Below, piece by piece: positions 44,428-54,312 of a stretch of 64,000 nucleotides of DNA; the first letter of the stretch is position 1, and each line of letters opens with the position of its first letter. A program made the translations under genes and the position numbers. Source of the DNA: Thermohalobaculum sp039027855 (GTDB lineage: Bacteria; Pseudomonadota; Alphaproteobacteria; Rhodobacterales; Rhodobacteraceae); contig JBCCJI010000010.1 of NCBI GenBank assembly GCA_039027855.1, positions 82,730-146,729 of the forward strand. The letters are read 5' to 3'. Below the pieces are notes generated by a model. That model saw only the letters and a program-made list of their open reading frames with translations. It was not told the origin of the DNA and made no database searches.

Positions 44428-45270
44428 CTAGGTCTTGCCGCCATCCTCGGGCTTCAGGTTGAGCAGCGCCATGCCGCTCTGGCCAAGCTCGACCTTGGCG
44501 AAGGGACCGCCGAGGTAGAAATTGCCCGGATCATGGGGGTCCTGCGGGCCGGCCTCGGCAAAAACCGCCTCGGCGAATTGTTCGGCATTGTCCTGCGGTC
44601 GGTAGCCGAGATGGCGCGCCTTGCTGTTATCCACCGGCGCTCGGTCATTATCCGAGACGCCGTAGACCACCGAGAACCCGGTGACCGGCGTGTCGACCGC
44701 ACGCAGCACTAACCGCTCCAGATCGCCAAAGCTCAGCCAGGTACCGACGGCCCGCGGATTGGTGACGTCGGCGCAGGAGAGGATGCGCAGACACACCGCC
44801 TCCAGCCCTCGCCGGTCCCAGTAAAGGCTGGCCAGATCCTCGGCAAAGCACTTGGCCAAGCCATAGAAGGTGTCGGGCTTATGCGGCGCGTCGATCCCGA
44901 TGGTGGCATTCTTCGGATGCATCCCAACGGCGTGGATCGAGGACGCGTAGACCACCCGGCGCAGACCGCCCCGATGGGCCGCCTCCCACACGTTGTACGC
45001 CCCCATGAAGTTCGGGCCCCAAAGCACCTCGAAGGGAGCCTCGTCCACGATGGCCCCGAAATGCAGGACCATCTCGGCCCCCTCCATCAGGGCGACCATG
45101 GCGTCAAGATCGGTCAGATCGGCCTGCACGTAGCGCTCGTTTGGCAAGAGGTCGGGCACGCTCTCGGCGATATCGGAAGAGACCAGCGTCTCGCAGATCC
45201 GGGCAAGAGGGGCGCGCAGGCGCGAGCCAAGGCGCCCCGCGGCACCGGTCAGGACCAGCTTTTTCATCAT
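44428..45270 (-). CDS. udh: Uronate-dehydrogenase-like NAD-dependent SDR
   Basis: 280-residue extended SDR. The Rossmann motif TGAAGRLG (about 8-15) and catalytic Tyr/Lys in TFYGLAKCFAEDLA are seen. Elements also found in Agrobacterium-type uronate dehydrogenase include VVYASSIHAVG, RPDGLYG-like KPDTFYG, TWLSFGDLERL, and GYRPQDNAE. Such enzymes oxidise galacturonate/glucuronate to the lactone. Neighbours are purine-degradation genes rather than uronate genes, so the substrate may differ. GGGAG precedes the double ATG. Confidence 0.78.
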   Translation of the reverse strand: MMKKLVLTGAAGRLGSRLRAPLARICETLVSSDIAESVPDLLPNERYVQADLTDLDAMVALMEGAEMVLHFGAIVDEAPFEVLWGPNFMGAYNVWEAAHRGGLRRVVYASSIHAVGMHPKNATIGIDAPHKPDTFYGLAKCFAEDLASLYWDRRGLEAVCLRILSCADVTNPRAVGTWLSFGDLERLVLRAVDTPVTGFSVVYGVSDNDRAPVDNSKARHLGYRPQDNAEQFAEAVFAEAGPQDPHDPGNFYLGGPFAKVELGQSGMALLNLKPEDGGKT

Positions 45271-45503
45271 GCGGCGCTCCCTTGGCCACCCGGGCGTGGC
45301 CCCGGGGCATGGTTCGACCGGCGCCGGATCTTGCCCGCGCCGCCGATCCGCGCCTAGCAGCCCCGGGCAACGCCGTCGACCTCGCCGCGCCGCGAACCCT
45401 CCTCGGCGAAAGCGCGTGGACCGGTCCTGGATCGCCGGGGTCGGGCTGCGATGAGCGTAACGGCGCCGTGGTCAGACCCAAGCCGCGAGACCGCGGGCTT
45501 CGG

Positions 45504-46157
45504 CTAGGGCGCCTCCGCCATCCTCGCCCTCAGCGCCTCGCTCTCCCCGGTGAAATAGGCATCGAGCGCCACGCAGCCGGTGATCCGGTCCACCCTGAAG
45601 CTCCGCATGTCCTCGCGGAGCGCACACCAGCCTGAAACCGTCGCCACCGAAACGTAGTAGGTCAGCGCGACCGGGGAGACCGTCCGCTCCGTCTCCGGCC
45701 CGTCGGGCGCGCGATAGACGATGCGAAGCTTGCGCTCTTCGCGTATCGCGGCGCGGAGCATGGTCATCAGGCCCGCCTCCGGGGCCTCGATCCCGGCATC
45801 CGAGACGCGCAGGCTCCCGTCCGGCACGCGGTGGGTCTCGATCTTGCGGTGCACCCGGTCGGCGGCCTTGCGCAGGCTGCCATCCCCAGTCCGGCTGATC
45901 AGGCAGAGACCGACGAGGATCGCCTCCAGCTCTTCCTCGTCGAAGTTGAGCGGCGGCAGATCGAACTCCTCGCGCATGACATAGCCCAGACCCCGCGCCC
46001 CCTCGATGGGGACCCGCATCGCCTGCAGGGTCGCGATGTGGCGGTAGACCGTCCGCGGCGAGACTTCGATTGCCGTCGCGATCGCGGCCGCGGACATCGG
46101 CACCTCGCTGCTCCGCAGGATGCTGATGATCTCGAACAGTCGGTCGGTCCTGAGCAT
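45504..46157 (-). CDS. WYL-domain (YafY-type) transcriptional regulator
   Basis: 217 residues. The N-terminal HTH_11 domain (LRTDRLFEIISILRSSEVPMSAAAIATAIEVSPRTVYRHIATLQ) is followed by a WYL ligand-binding domain (LRIVYRAPDGPETERTVSPVALTYYVSVATVSGWCALREDMRSFRVDRI). GGAGGG lies 4 nt before the ATG. It is divergent from an EamA transporter; the intervening dyad at 46194-46213 is a likely operator. Confidence 0.9.
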   Translation of the reverse strand: MLRTDRLFEIISILRSSEVPMSAAAIATAIEVSPRTVYRHIATLQAMRVPIEGARGLGYVMREEFDLPPLNFDEEELEAILVGLCLISRTGDGSLRKAADRVHRKIETHRVPDGSLRVSDAGIEAPEAGLMTMLRAAIREERKLRIVYRAPDGPETERTVSPVALTYYVSVATVSGWCALREDMRSFRVDRITGCVALDAYFTGESEALRARMAEAP

Positions 46158-46193
46158 TCAGCCCTCCAGTTTTCTGCAGGCTAGCACGCGCGT

Positions 46194-46213
46194 ACTGACA
46201 GATAGCTGGCAGT
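46194..46213. promoter_or_regulatory. Predicted operator of the WYL regulator
   Basis: ACTGACAG-ATAG-CTGGCAGT, an inverted repeat with seven of eight matches, in the 113-bp divergent space between the WYL-regulator gene and the EamA gene. CTGACAG-type dyads are commonly found next to YafY-like genes. Confidence 0.65.
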
Positions 46214-46270
46214 TGCCGCGCCCTATCCTCGCCGCTTGTTGCGGGGTTTGCCGGGAGCGTCGTTGGCAGC

Positions 46271-47137
46271 ATGACCGATCAAACCATGTCGCGCGGCGCG
46301 GGTGTCGCGCTGATGATCGCCTCGGCCGTGATGTTCAGCAGCGCCGGGCTGTTCGCCAAGGGCGCCAGCGCCAGCGCCTGGGATGTGATCTTCTGGCGTG
46401 GCCTCTCATCGGCGCTGCTCACAACGCTGTTTGTCGCGGGACGCCGGAACCTCGCATCCGAGTTCGCGGGCATGGGGTGGGCGGGTCTGGCGGCCGCCGT
46501 TATCGGGGCATCGGGCTCTGTGGCCTTCATCTCGGCCTTCAAGCTGACCAGCATCGCCAACGTCGCGCTGATCTATGCGGCCGCACCGATGCTGGCGGCG
46601 CTGCTCGCCTGGGCCTGGATCGGCGAGCGGATGAGCCGGCCTGTCGCCTGCGCCTGCGTCCTCGGCTTCTCGGGTGTCGGCGTCATCGTATCGGGCTCGC
46701 TCGGCGAGGTCCGTCTGTCGGGCGATCTGCTGGCGCTCTGGATGACGGTGGTGATGGCGATCTACCTGGTGATCTACCGCCGCTATCCGGCCACGCCGAG
46801 CGCCGGTCCGCTGGTTCTGGCCTCGGTGCTCGTGCTGCCCCCCGCGCTCATCTTCGGCACACCCTTCGCCAACTCGCTTTCCGAGATCGCGATCATGGCG
46901 GCCTTTGGCCTGGTCTTTGCCCTGGCCTCCGTCGCCATGACCGAGGGCGCCAAGCGCCTGCCATCCGGAGAGACGGCCCTCCTCAGCACGCTGGAGACAC
47001 CGATGGCCCCGGTCCTCGCCTGGCTGGTGCTGCGCGAGGTCCCGGCGCTTCTGACGGTGGTCGGTGGCGGCTTGATCCTACTGGGCATCCTGGCCAGCCA
47101 GATCGCGGAGACGCGGCGCCTGTGCAGGGACGCTTAG
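46271..47137 (+). CDS. EamA-family (DMT superfamily) metabolite exporter
   Basis: 288 residues with ten helices in two EamA repeats (first ASAVMFSSAGLFAKGASASAWDVIFWRG; second GDLLALWMTVVMAIYLVIYRRY). The C-terminal PMAPVLAWLVLREVP is typical. The substrate is unknown. Divergent from, and probably controlled by, the WYL regulator. Confidence 0.9.
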   Translation: MTDQTMSRGAGVALMIASAVMFSSAGLFAKGASASAWDVIFWRGLSSALLTTLFVAGRRNLASEFAGMGWAGLAAAVIGASGSVAFISAFKLTSIANVALIYAAAPMLAALLAWAWIGERMSRPVACACVLGFSGVGVIVSGSLGEVRLSGDLLALWMTVVMAIYLVIYRRYPATPSAGPLVLASVLVLPPALIFGTPFANSLSEIAIMAAFGLVFALASVAMTEGAKRLPSGETALLSTLETPMAPVLAWLVLREVPALLTVVGGGLILLGILASQIAETRRLCRDA

Positions 47138-47434
47138 GCGCAGACCGCGCTCTGTCTCGGCCAATCGGTTGCGGCGATCTCGCTTCTACGGGCGAGGCTG
47201 GCGGATGACGGCGCGGGGTGCGACCGCGCAGCCGAAGGCGAAGCGGACATTCGGCATCGCCACGATCGACCGCACGCGCGCATCACACCGCCGGCTATCT
47301 CAAAGACCGGTCGACCCCGCGCCCGCGACCGGAGCGATGGGTGCGCCAGCCGCCCTGATCGACCACCGGACCGCGGAGCCGCCGCATGAGGCACGCTGCT
47401 CAGGATGTGTTGATGAAGGTTGCATCCCCCTCGA

Positions 47435-47451
47435 CTGTTATAAGATAACAG
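47435..47451. promoter_or_regulatory. Zur box
   Basis: Perfect palindrome CTGTTAT-AAG-ATAACAG, containing the GTTATAANATAAC core of alphaproteobacterial Zur sites. It lies 28 nt before the zur ATG within the 341-bp gap (47138-47478) after the EamA gene; the rest of that gap shows nothing else. It predicts zinc-repressed expression of zur and the downstream znu genes. Confidence 0.88.
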
Positions 47452-47478
47452 GGGTGTCTTCGGCCGGCGGAGAGAGCG

Positions 47479-47892
47479 ATGCCCACGCGTGGAGAAGAGA
47501 TGCAGGAGGCGGTACTGTTGATCTTGCGATCGAACGGTGGCGCCATGTCGGCTTATGACCTTCTCGGTGAGCTTCGGAAGGAGTGCCCGAAGATGGGACC
47601 GCCGACCGTGTACCGTGCGCTCGCTTCCCTGGTCGACCGCAAGCTCGTGCACCGGCTCGAGACGCTCAACGCCTTTGTCGCCTGCCGCCACGAGCGCCAT
47701 CACGACCAGCCTTACGAGACGACGGTGCTGTCGGTCTGCGATGACTGTGGCGCAGTCGACGAACGCGTGGCACCGGGCGTCACAGCGGCGCTTTCATCGG
47801 TGACGGACAGTTCCGGCTTTGCCGCCTCTCGTCAGGTGGTCGAGCTGAGGGGCGTCTGCGCAGAATGCAACGGAGCAGCGGACCCCTCATGA
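47479..47892 (+). CDS. zur: Zinc uptake regulator Zur (Fur family)
   Basis: 137 residues. The N-terminal winged helix (PPTVYRALASLVDRKLVHRLETLNAFVAC) is followed by the dimerisation domain with CDDCG and CAEC, the two CxxC pairs of the structural zinc site, and the HERHH metal-sensing region. With excess zinc it represses zinc uptake genes. GGAGAG precedes the ATG. First gene of the zur-smORF-znuC-znuB unit and autoregulated through the upstream box. Confidence 0.92.
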   Translation: MPTRGEEMQEAVLLILRSNGGAMSAYDLLGELRKECPKMGPPTVYRALASLVDRKLVHRLETLNAFVACRHERHHDQPYETTVLSVCDDCGAVDERVAPGVTAALSSVTDSSGFAASRQVVELRGVCAECNGAADPS

Positions 47893-48059
47893 ACCTCTTT
47901 GGTCTCGGCCCCAGCACGGGCCCCAGTGCGGGTCCCAGTGCGGGTCCTGCACGGATGCTGCTCGTGGGTGCCCTGCCGCGGCTTGCCGGTGCGGCCGGCG
48001 TCATCGCGCTGTTGTGGCTGGGCTTCTCCTGGGCCACAGCATCGATCGGCGCGGGCTGA
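47889..48059 (+). CDS. Small single-helix membrane protein between zur and znuC
   Basis: 56 codons bounded by overlaps: the ATG overlaps the zur stop (ATGA) and the stop overlaps the znuC start (TGATG). The N-terminus is a Gly-Pro-Ser repeat (TGPSAGPSAGPA) from three near-identical 12-bp DNA units; the C-terminus is one hydrophobic helix (LAGAAGVIALLWLGFSWAT). The double coupling argues that it is translated. No family is recognised. Confidence 0.6.
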   Translation: MNLFGLGPSTGPSAGPSAGPARMLLVGALPRLAGAAGVIALLWLGFSWATASIGAG

Positions 48060-48799
48060 TGTCGGCCCTTCGCTTCTCGGCGCTCAGCCTGGGTTACGAC
48101 CGCATACCGGTGGTGCGCGATCTGCAGGCCGATGTGCCGGCGGGCAGTCTCACGGCCATCGTTGGCCCCAACGGCGCCGGCAAATCGACCTTGCTGAAAG
48201 CGGTGGCGGGCCTGTTGTCCCCGCTCTCGGGCAGCGTCGTGCGCGCCGCCGCCGCACAGCACGACATGGCCTATCTGCCACAGCACTCGGATATCGACCG
48301 GTCCTTTCCGATGCCGGTGATCGACCTGGTCGCCATGGGTCTCTGGCGCGAGATCGGCCCGTTCGGTCGCCTGACACCCACCCATCGCGCCCGGGTCGCC
48401 GAGGCGATCGCGGCGGTCGGTCTCACCGGGCTCGAGACCCGCCCCATCGGCACGCTGTCGGGCGGGCAGATGCAGCGCACGCTGTTTGCCCGCCTGCTGC
48501 TGCAGGATGCGCCGCTCATCCTGCTCGACGAGCCGTTCTCCGCCGTGGACAGCGCGACACAGGCCGATCTGCTCAAGATCATCGCGCGCTGGCATGGTGA
48601 GCGGCGCACGGTGCTGGCGGTGCTGCACGACCACGACACCGTGCGCGCGCATTTTCCCGACACCATGCTATTGGCGCGCAACCTGATCGGCCATGGTCCC
48701 ACCGCCAAGGTGCTCACCGCCGAAAACCAGTTCAGGGCGCGCCAGATGTGCGAGGCCTGCGCCGATACTCCCCACAGCTGCATCAAGGGCGCGGCATGA
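48059..48799 (+). CDS. znuC: Zinc ABC transporter ATP-binding protein ZnuC
   Basis: 246 residues. Walker A is GPNGAGKST, the signature is LSGGQMQRTLFARLL, Walker B is LILLDEPFSAVD, then the HDHDTV switch His. The YLPQHSDIDRSFPM stretch is typical of manganese/zinc ABC ATPases. ATG overlaps the small ORF stop; the 3' end overlaps znuB (ATGA). Confidence 0.93.
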   Translation: MSALRFSALSLGYDRIPVVRDLQADVPAGSLTAIVGPNGAGKSTLLKAVAGLLSPLSGSVVRAAAAQHDMAYLPQHSDIDRSFPMPVIDLVAMGLWREIGPFGRLTPTHRARVAEAIAAVGLTGLETRPIGTLSGGQMQRTLFARLLLQDAPLILLDEPFSAVDSATQADLLKIIARWHGERRTVLAVLHDHDTVRAHFPDTMLLARNLIGHGPTAKVLTAENQFRARQMCEACADTPHSCIKGAA

Positions 48800-49659
48800 T
48801 CTGGGAACTGCTGTTCGAGCCCTTCGCCGCCTATGGCTTCATGCGCCGCGCGCTGATCGGCTGCGTTGCCATCGCCGTCGGGGCAACACCCATCGGCGTC
48901 TTTCTGATGCTGCGCCGGATGAGCCTGACGGGCGATGCCATGGCCCATGCGATCCTACCGGGCGCCGCGGTCGGCTACCTGATCGCCGGGCTGTCGCTCA
49001 CGGCCATGACCATCGGCGGCCTGGTCGCCGGCATGGCGGTGGCGCTGTTCTCAGGCTTTGTCTCGCGCGTCACGCCGCTCCGCGAAGACGCATCGCTCGC
49101 CGCCTTCTACCTGATCTCGCTGGCCGCGGGCGTGCTCATCGTCTCGATGCGCGGCAGCAATGTCGATCTGATGCATGTGTTGTTCGGTACCGTGCTCGCG
49201 CTGGACGATCCAGCGCTGATCCTGCTTTGCTCCATCGCCAGCGTGACGACCGTCGCCATGGCGCTGCTGTTCCGTCCTCTCGTGCTCGAATGCGCCGATC
49301 CGCAGTTCCTCCGCTCCGTCAGCCGGATGAGCGCGGTGACGCATTTCACCTTCCTCGCCCTCGCGGTGCTCAACCTGGTGGGCGGCTTTCAGGCGCTCGG
49401 CACGCTGATGATCGTGGGCATCATGATCCTGCCGGCGGCGGCTGCGCGGTTCTGGGTCACGACCGTCGGCGGCATGATCGCGGTCGGTATCGTGGTCGCG
49501 ATCGCCTCAAGCATGGCGGGTCTGCTGCTGTCCTATCACTACAGCCTTCCGTCGGGGCCGGCGATCATTCTGTCGGCCGGCATTGCCTATGCCCTCTCGC
49601 TCATCATAGGGCCGGTCGGTGGACTGATCCGGCCCCTGCCACGGACGAATACCCCCTAG
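48796..49659 (+). CDS. znuB: Zinc ABC transporter permease ZnuB
   Basis: 287 residues with about nine helices of the ABC-3 family: LMLRRMSLTGDAMAHAILPGAAVGYL is the diagnostic motif near the N-terminus, and VGGFQALGTLMIVGIMILPAAAARF lies in the last third. It forms the channel for zinc delivered by ZnuA. Confidence 0.93.
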   Translation: MIWELLFEPFAAYGFMRRALIGCVAIAVGATPIGVFLMLRRMSLTGDAMAHAILPGAAVGYLIAGLSLTAMTIGGLVAGMAVALFSGFVSRVTPLREDASLAAFYLISLAAGVLIVSMRGSNVDLMHVLFGTVLALDDPALILLCSIASVTTVAMALLFRPLVLECADPQFLRSVSRMSAVTHFTFLALAVLNLVGGFQALGTLMIVGIMILPAAAARFWVTTVGGMIAVGIVVAIASSMAGLLLSYHYSLPSGPAIILSAGIAYALSLIIGPVGGLIRPLPRTNTP

Positions 49660-49684
49660 ATCGGCGCCCCATAATCCACCGCCA

Positions 49685-49723
49685 CAAACCAACGCCCCAA
49701 ACCAATGCCCCAAACCAATGCCA
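49685..49723 (+). repeat. Three tandem 13-bp repeats before znuA
   Basis: CAAACCAACGCCC, CAAACCAATGCCC, CAAACCAATGCCA in direct tandem within the 84-bp znuB-znuA gap. No dyad or Zur box is visible there. It may be a spacer or an uncharacterised regulatory element. Confidence 0.75.
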
Positions 49724-49743
49724 CTGCGTGAAAGGCCTCTCCC

Positions 49744-50925
49744 ATGAACAGTCGCAGAACCCTTCTCAAGGTCGGCACGGCAGCCGTCGCCCTGATGATG
49801 GCGCCGCAGGCCGACCTGCGCGCCAGCGAGCCGATGCCGGTAGTCGCAACCTTCTCGATCCTCGGCGACATGGTCGCGCAGATCGGCGGTGAGCATATCG
49901 CCCTGACCACTCTGGTCGGACCGGATGGCGACGCCCATGTCTACCAGCCGACCCCAGCCGATGCGCGCGCCGTCAGCGACGCCGATCTGTTGTTCGTCAA
50001 CGGTCTGGAATTCGAGGGCTGGCTCGACCGGCTGATCGACGCCTCGGGCTACGAGGGTGATCGCGTGGTCGCTACGGCCAGCGTCGAACCCATCCCCTTT
50101 GAGGAAGGCGATCACGACGACCATGGCGAACACGGTGACGATGATCACGGGCACGATGATCACGGGCACGATGATCATGGGCACGATGATCATGGGCACG
50201 ACGACCATGCGAAGGCCGAGCATGCCGAGCACGGGCATGACGATCACGATCATGACGACGACCATGCCAAGGCCGAAGAAGCGCACGGGCACGGCGACCA
50301 TGACCACGATCACGAGGAGGCTAAGGCCGAGCACGGGCATGATGATCACGGGCACGACGACCACGCCGATGGCGGCCATGCTGGCCATGATCACGGCGAG
50401 TTCGACCCCCATGCTTGGCAGAGCATCGACAACGCCATCGCCTATGTGGACGAGATTACCGCCGCCCTCGCCAAGGCCGACCCGGCGAACGCGGCCGATT
50501 TCTACCAGAACCGCGCCGCCTATGTGGCCGAGCTCGAGGCGCTGGATGCCGAGATCCGGGGCATCCTGGCCGGCCTGCCCGAGGATCGCCGTACCATCGT
50601 GACCTCGCACGACGCCTTCGGCTACTTCGCCGAAGCCTATGACCTAACCTTCGAAGCGCCCGTCGGCCTCAGCACCGAGAGCGAGGCCTCGGCGGCCGAC
50701 GTCGCCGAGATGATCGAGCAGATCCGCGACGAGAACATCTCGGCCGTGTTTGTGGAATCGATCACCGACAATCGCCTGCTGGAGCTGATCGCCAACGAGA
50801 CCGGCGCGGTGATCGGCGGCACCCTCTATTCCGATGCGCTGTCCGGCCCCGACGGCCCGGCCGGTACCTATCTGGACATGATGCGCCACAACGCCACGAC
50901 GCTCGCCTCGGCGCTCGGGTCGTGA
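49744..50925 (+). CDS. znuA: Zinc ABC transporter substrate-binding protein ZnuA
   Basis: 393-residue periplasmic zinc receptor. The N-terminus has a twin-Arg-like SRRTLLKVGTAAVALMM signal. Zinc ligands of the cluster A-I family include His near 65 (GDAHVYQPT), the His in FDPHAWQSI, and a later His in TSHDAFGYFA. Residues about 123-220 form a very long Asp/His-rich loop, longer than in E. coli ZnuA, made partly of tandem DDHGH repeats. In this organism znuA lies downstream of znuCB rather than divergent. Confidence 0.94.
   Translation: MNSRRTLLKVGTAAVALMMAPQADLRASEPMPVVATFSILGDMVAQIGGEHIALTTLVGPDGDAHVYQPTPADARAVSDADLLFVNGLEFEGWLDRLIDASGYEGDRVVATASVEPIPFEEGDHDDHGEHGDDDHGHDDHGHDDHGHDDHGHDDHAKAEHAEHGHDDHDHDDDHAKAEEAHGHGDHDHDHEEAKAEHGHDDHGHDDHADGGHAGHDHGEFDPHAWQSIDNAIAYVDEITAALAKADPANAADFYQNRAAYVAELEALDAEIRGILAGLPEDRRTIVTSHDAFGYFAEAYDLTFEAPVGLSTESEASAADVAEMIEQIRDENISAVFVESITDNRLLELIANETGAVIGGTLYSDALSGPDGPAGTYLDMMRHNATTLASALGS
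50140..50199 (+). repeat. Four tandem 15-bp units in znuA encoding DDHGH
   Basis: GATGATCA(C/T)GGGCAC repeated four times in frame. Likely to vary in copy number between strains. Confidence 0.9.
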
Positions 50926-51131
50926 CGCGACCATGGACGGGCACGGCGCCGGACACGGCAGCGAGCTTGGCGGCGGGAGCGGCGGCGTAAGCGCCTGAAA
51001 TCCCGGCCGGGTTGAGCCCGAAACCCTGGATGGCGGGGTACAAGACGCCGCCATCCTCCCCCTGCCCGACAGCGGGGCAACCCCTGACCGCGGGTTGAGA
51101 GCGGCGGTCGATGAGAAAGGACGACGACGCC

Positions 51132-51347
51132 ATGGCGCTCATCCCGACGACCTATGAGGAATGGGAGCACTGCATCACGGTGAGCTGCGGCATTCCGCTG
51201 ACCGCCGATTTCGTGGCCACCCGGATCGCGGCGCTTGAGAACGAGAATGACTACCACACCAAGCGCTTCGTCGAGGTGTGGGGCGACGGGCACCGAGCCC
51301 AGACGCTGCAGTGGTTTCGCGAGGCCGCCACGCGCCTCGGCGACTGA
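51132..51347 (+). CDS. Small conserved-looking hypothetical protein before the COG0523 gene
   Basis: 71 residues (MALIPTTYEEWEHCI...), with two Cys six residues apart (EHCITVSCG) and a helical, charged C-terminus (RAQTLQWFREAATRLGD). AAGGA lies about 10 nt before this ATG; an in-frame ATG at 51111 is the alternative. It sits 89 nt upstream of the COG0523 GTPase gene, which suggests a shared role in metal homeostasis, perhaps as a client or metal-binding partner. No family is known to me. Confidence 0.6.
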   Translation: MALIPTTYEEWEHCITVSCGIPLTADFVATRIAALENENDYHTKRFVEVWGDGHRAQTLQWFREAATRLGD

Positions 51348-51436
51348 TACCGCCCCCGCGGCCGTGAGAACCGCCGTCACCCATGCCGCAAGGCGCGCCG
51401 TGCCTGGTCTGCCGTGGTCTTGACTGAGGGAGAGAC

Positions 51437-52626
<1,190 letters not shown>

Positions 52627-52636
<10 letters not shown>

Positions 52637-53295
52637 CCCACCGCTACGGCATCGCCGCTCTCATCGGCCTGGCATCGCTGGCCGCGGCGCCGCAGGTGCA
52701 GGCCCATCCCCACGTCTTCGTCGACACCAGCATCGCCTTTGTCATGGAAGAGCCCGGCGCCCTGCAGGCGCTCGATATCACCTGGCGCTTCGATCCGATG
52801 GAATCGCTCTATATCCTGGCCGCCCAGGGCATCACGCCGAGTGTCGAGGGCACGCTCGACGCAGAGGCCCGGGCGAAGCTGTCCGAGAGCTATGCCGACT
52901 GGCACCCGGCCTTCAACGGCTTCGCGCGGCTGTCGCTCGGCGGCGCGCAGGTCGATCTCTCCGCCCCCCGCGATGTCGAAGCCGATCTCGTGGACGGTCA
53001 GCTCTGGATCCGTTTCTCGCGGGCCCTGCCGGCGCCCACCTCTCTCCACAGCCAGGCCAATGCCGAGGTCGCGGTCTACGAGGACACCTATTTCTACGCC
53101 GTCACCGTCGGTGAACAGCCGACCATCACCGGCGCCGGCGGCGACTGCGCGGCGACGCTCACGCCGTTCGATCCGGACACGCAGGAACTCGTGATCATCC
53201 AGACCACCCTGTTCGAGCTTGGCCGCGAGGAAACCCCCGATATCGAGGGCGTCGGCGCGCTCTTTGCCGACAGGATCACGCTGACATGCGGATGA
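52627..53295 (+). CDS. DUF1007 family secreted protein
   Basis: 222 residues. A signal peptide (YGIAALIGLASLAAAPQVQA) is followed at once by HPHVFVDTSIAF, the DUF1007 hallmark (HPHxFV), where the mature N-terminal His residues could bind metal. The ATG at 52627 overlaps the COG0523 stop; the ATG at 52633 (ATGA overlap) is equally possible. DUF1007 and NicO genes are frequently adjacent and are thought to act together in metal transport. Confidence 0.85.
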
Positions 53296-54200
53296 TCCTT
53301 TTGCTGGGCGGCGCCGTCGCCGCGGTCGCCGTGGTGGCAGTGCTAGTGTTGATGGCGAGCGGCGCGGTCTGGGGCGATGTCGCCCGCTGGGCGGTGGCCG
53401 AACAGCGCGCCTTCCAGAACGAGATGGCGCTCGCGGTGCATGGGCTTCGGGCGGGCGCGCCGGGCGCCTGGTTTGCCCTGCTCGCCGCAGCCGGCGGCTA
53501 TGGCTTCGTCCATGCCCTCGGCCCCGGCCATGGTAAGTTCCTGATCGGCGGTGTCGGTCTCGGTACCGCGGTGCCGGCGGTCAGGCTCGCCGCCGTGGCA
53601 CTGCTGTCCAGCCTGGCGCAGGCGGTCTGGGCCATCATCCTCGTCTATGGCGGTTTCTTCCTCCTCGAGGTGACGGCGCATCAGCTGACCGGCCTTGCCG
53701 AGCGCTACTTGGCGCCCGCCAGCTATCTCGCCATCTCGGCCGTCGGCGCACTTCTGGTTGTCCGGGCGATGCAAGCCTTCTCGCGCCAGTTTCGGGCATC
53801 AGGACACAAAGGTCATGGCCACGCTCATCACGGCGCCTGCGGCTGCGGCGGTCACGGCCCATCGGCCCATGACCTGGAGCGTGTGACCTCGCTCCGTGAC
53901 ACCACCACGCTGATCCTCAGCATCGCGGTCAGGCCCTGCACAGGGGCGCTGTTCCTGCTGGTGATCGCCTGGCAGATGGATATCGCGCTGGCGGGGGCAG
54001 CGGCCGTGATGGTGATGGGCACGGGCACCGCCGCGATGACGGGTCTGGTCGCGGTCTCAAGCGTCTTTGCCCGCGGTGCGGCGCGCGCGGCCTCGGACAG
54101 TCTCGGCGTCATCGCGGTGGCGGCGCCGTCGCTCCAGCTTGTCTCCGGCCTCGCCATCCTCTGGTTCGCGATGGCCCTGCTCCGCTACGGCACACCCTGA
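53286..54200 (+). CDS. NicO-family nickel/cobalt-type metal transporter
   Basis: 304 residues, six or more helices. The motif HALGPGHGKFLIGGV is diagnostic of NicO/RcnA-type transporters and RPCTGALFLLVIAW is the second signature. A central loop rich in His and Cys (HAHHGACGCGGHG) would bind metal. Overlap with DUF1007 shows co-translation. Given Zur, Znu and COG0523 neighbours, zinc is as likely a substrate as nickel or cobalt. Confidence 0.85.
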   Translation: MRMILLLGGAVAAVAVVAVLVLMASGAVWGDVARWAVAEQRAFQNEMALAVHGLRAGAPGAWFALLAAAGGYGFVHALGPGHGKFLIGGVGLGTAVPAVRLAAVALLSSLAQAVWAIILVYGGFFLLEVTAHQLTGLAERYLAPASYLAISAVGALLVVRAMQAFSRQFRASGHKGHGHAHHGACGCGGHGPSAHDLERVTSLRDTTTLILSIAVRPCTGALFLLVIAWQMDIALAGAAAVMVMGTGTAAMTGLVAVSSVFARGAARAASDSLGVIAVAAPSLQLVSGLAILWFAMALLRYGTP

Positions 54201-54312
54201 CCTAGAAGCATCAGCGCCGCTGGCGGGCGGCGTCGCAGGCCGCGTGGCGGGCGCTAAACCACCCCTGCCATCCTACCGTCGGCGACAGCGCCTACCCGCA
54301 GCCCTGCTGGCG

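Noticed and set aside
47134..47703. 189-codon minus-strand ORF opposite zur and its promoter
   Set aside because: It crosses the Zur box and the zur gene on the opposite strand and has no recognisable features.
50140..50420. Possible CRISPR-like or satellite array
   Set aside because: The repeats are in frame within znuA, have no spacers and encode a His-rich metal loop.
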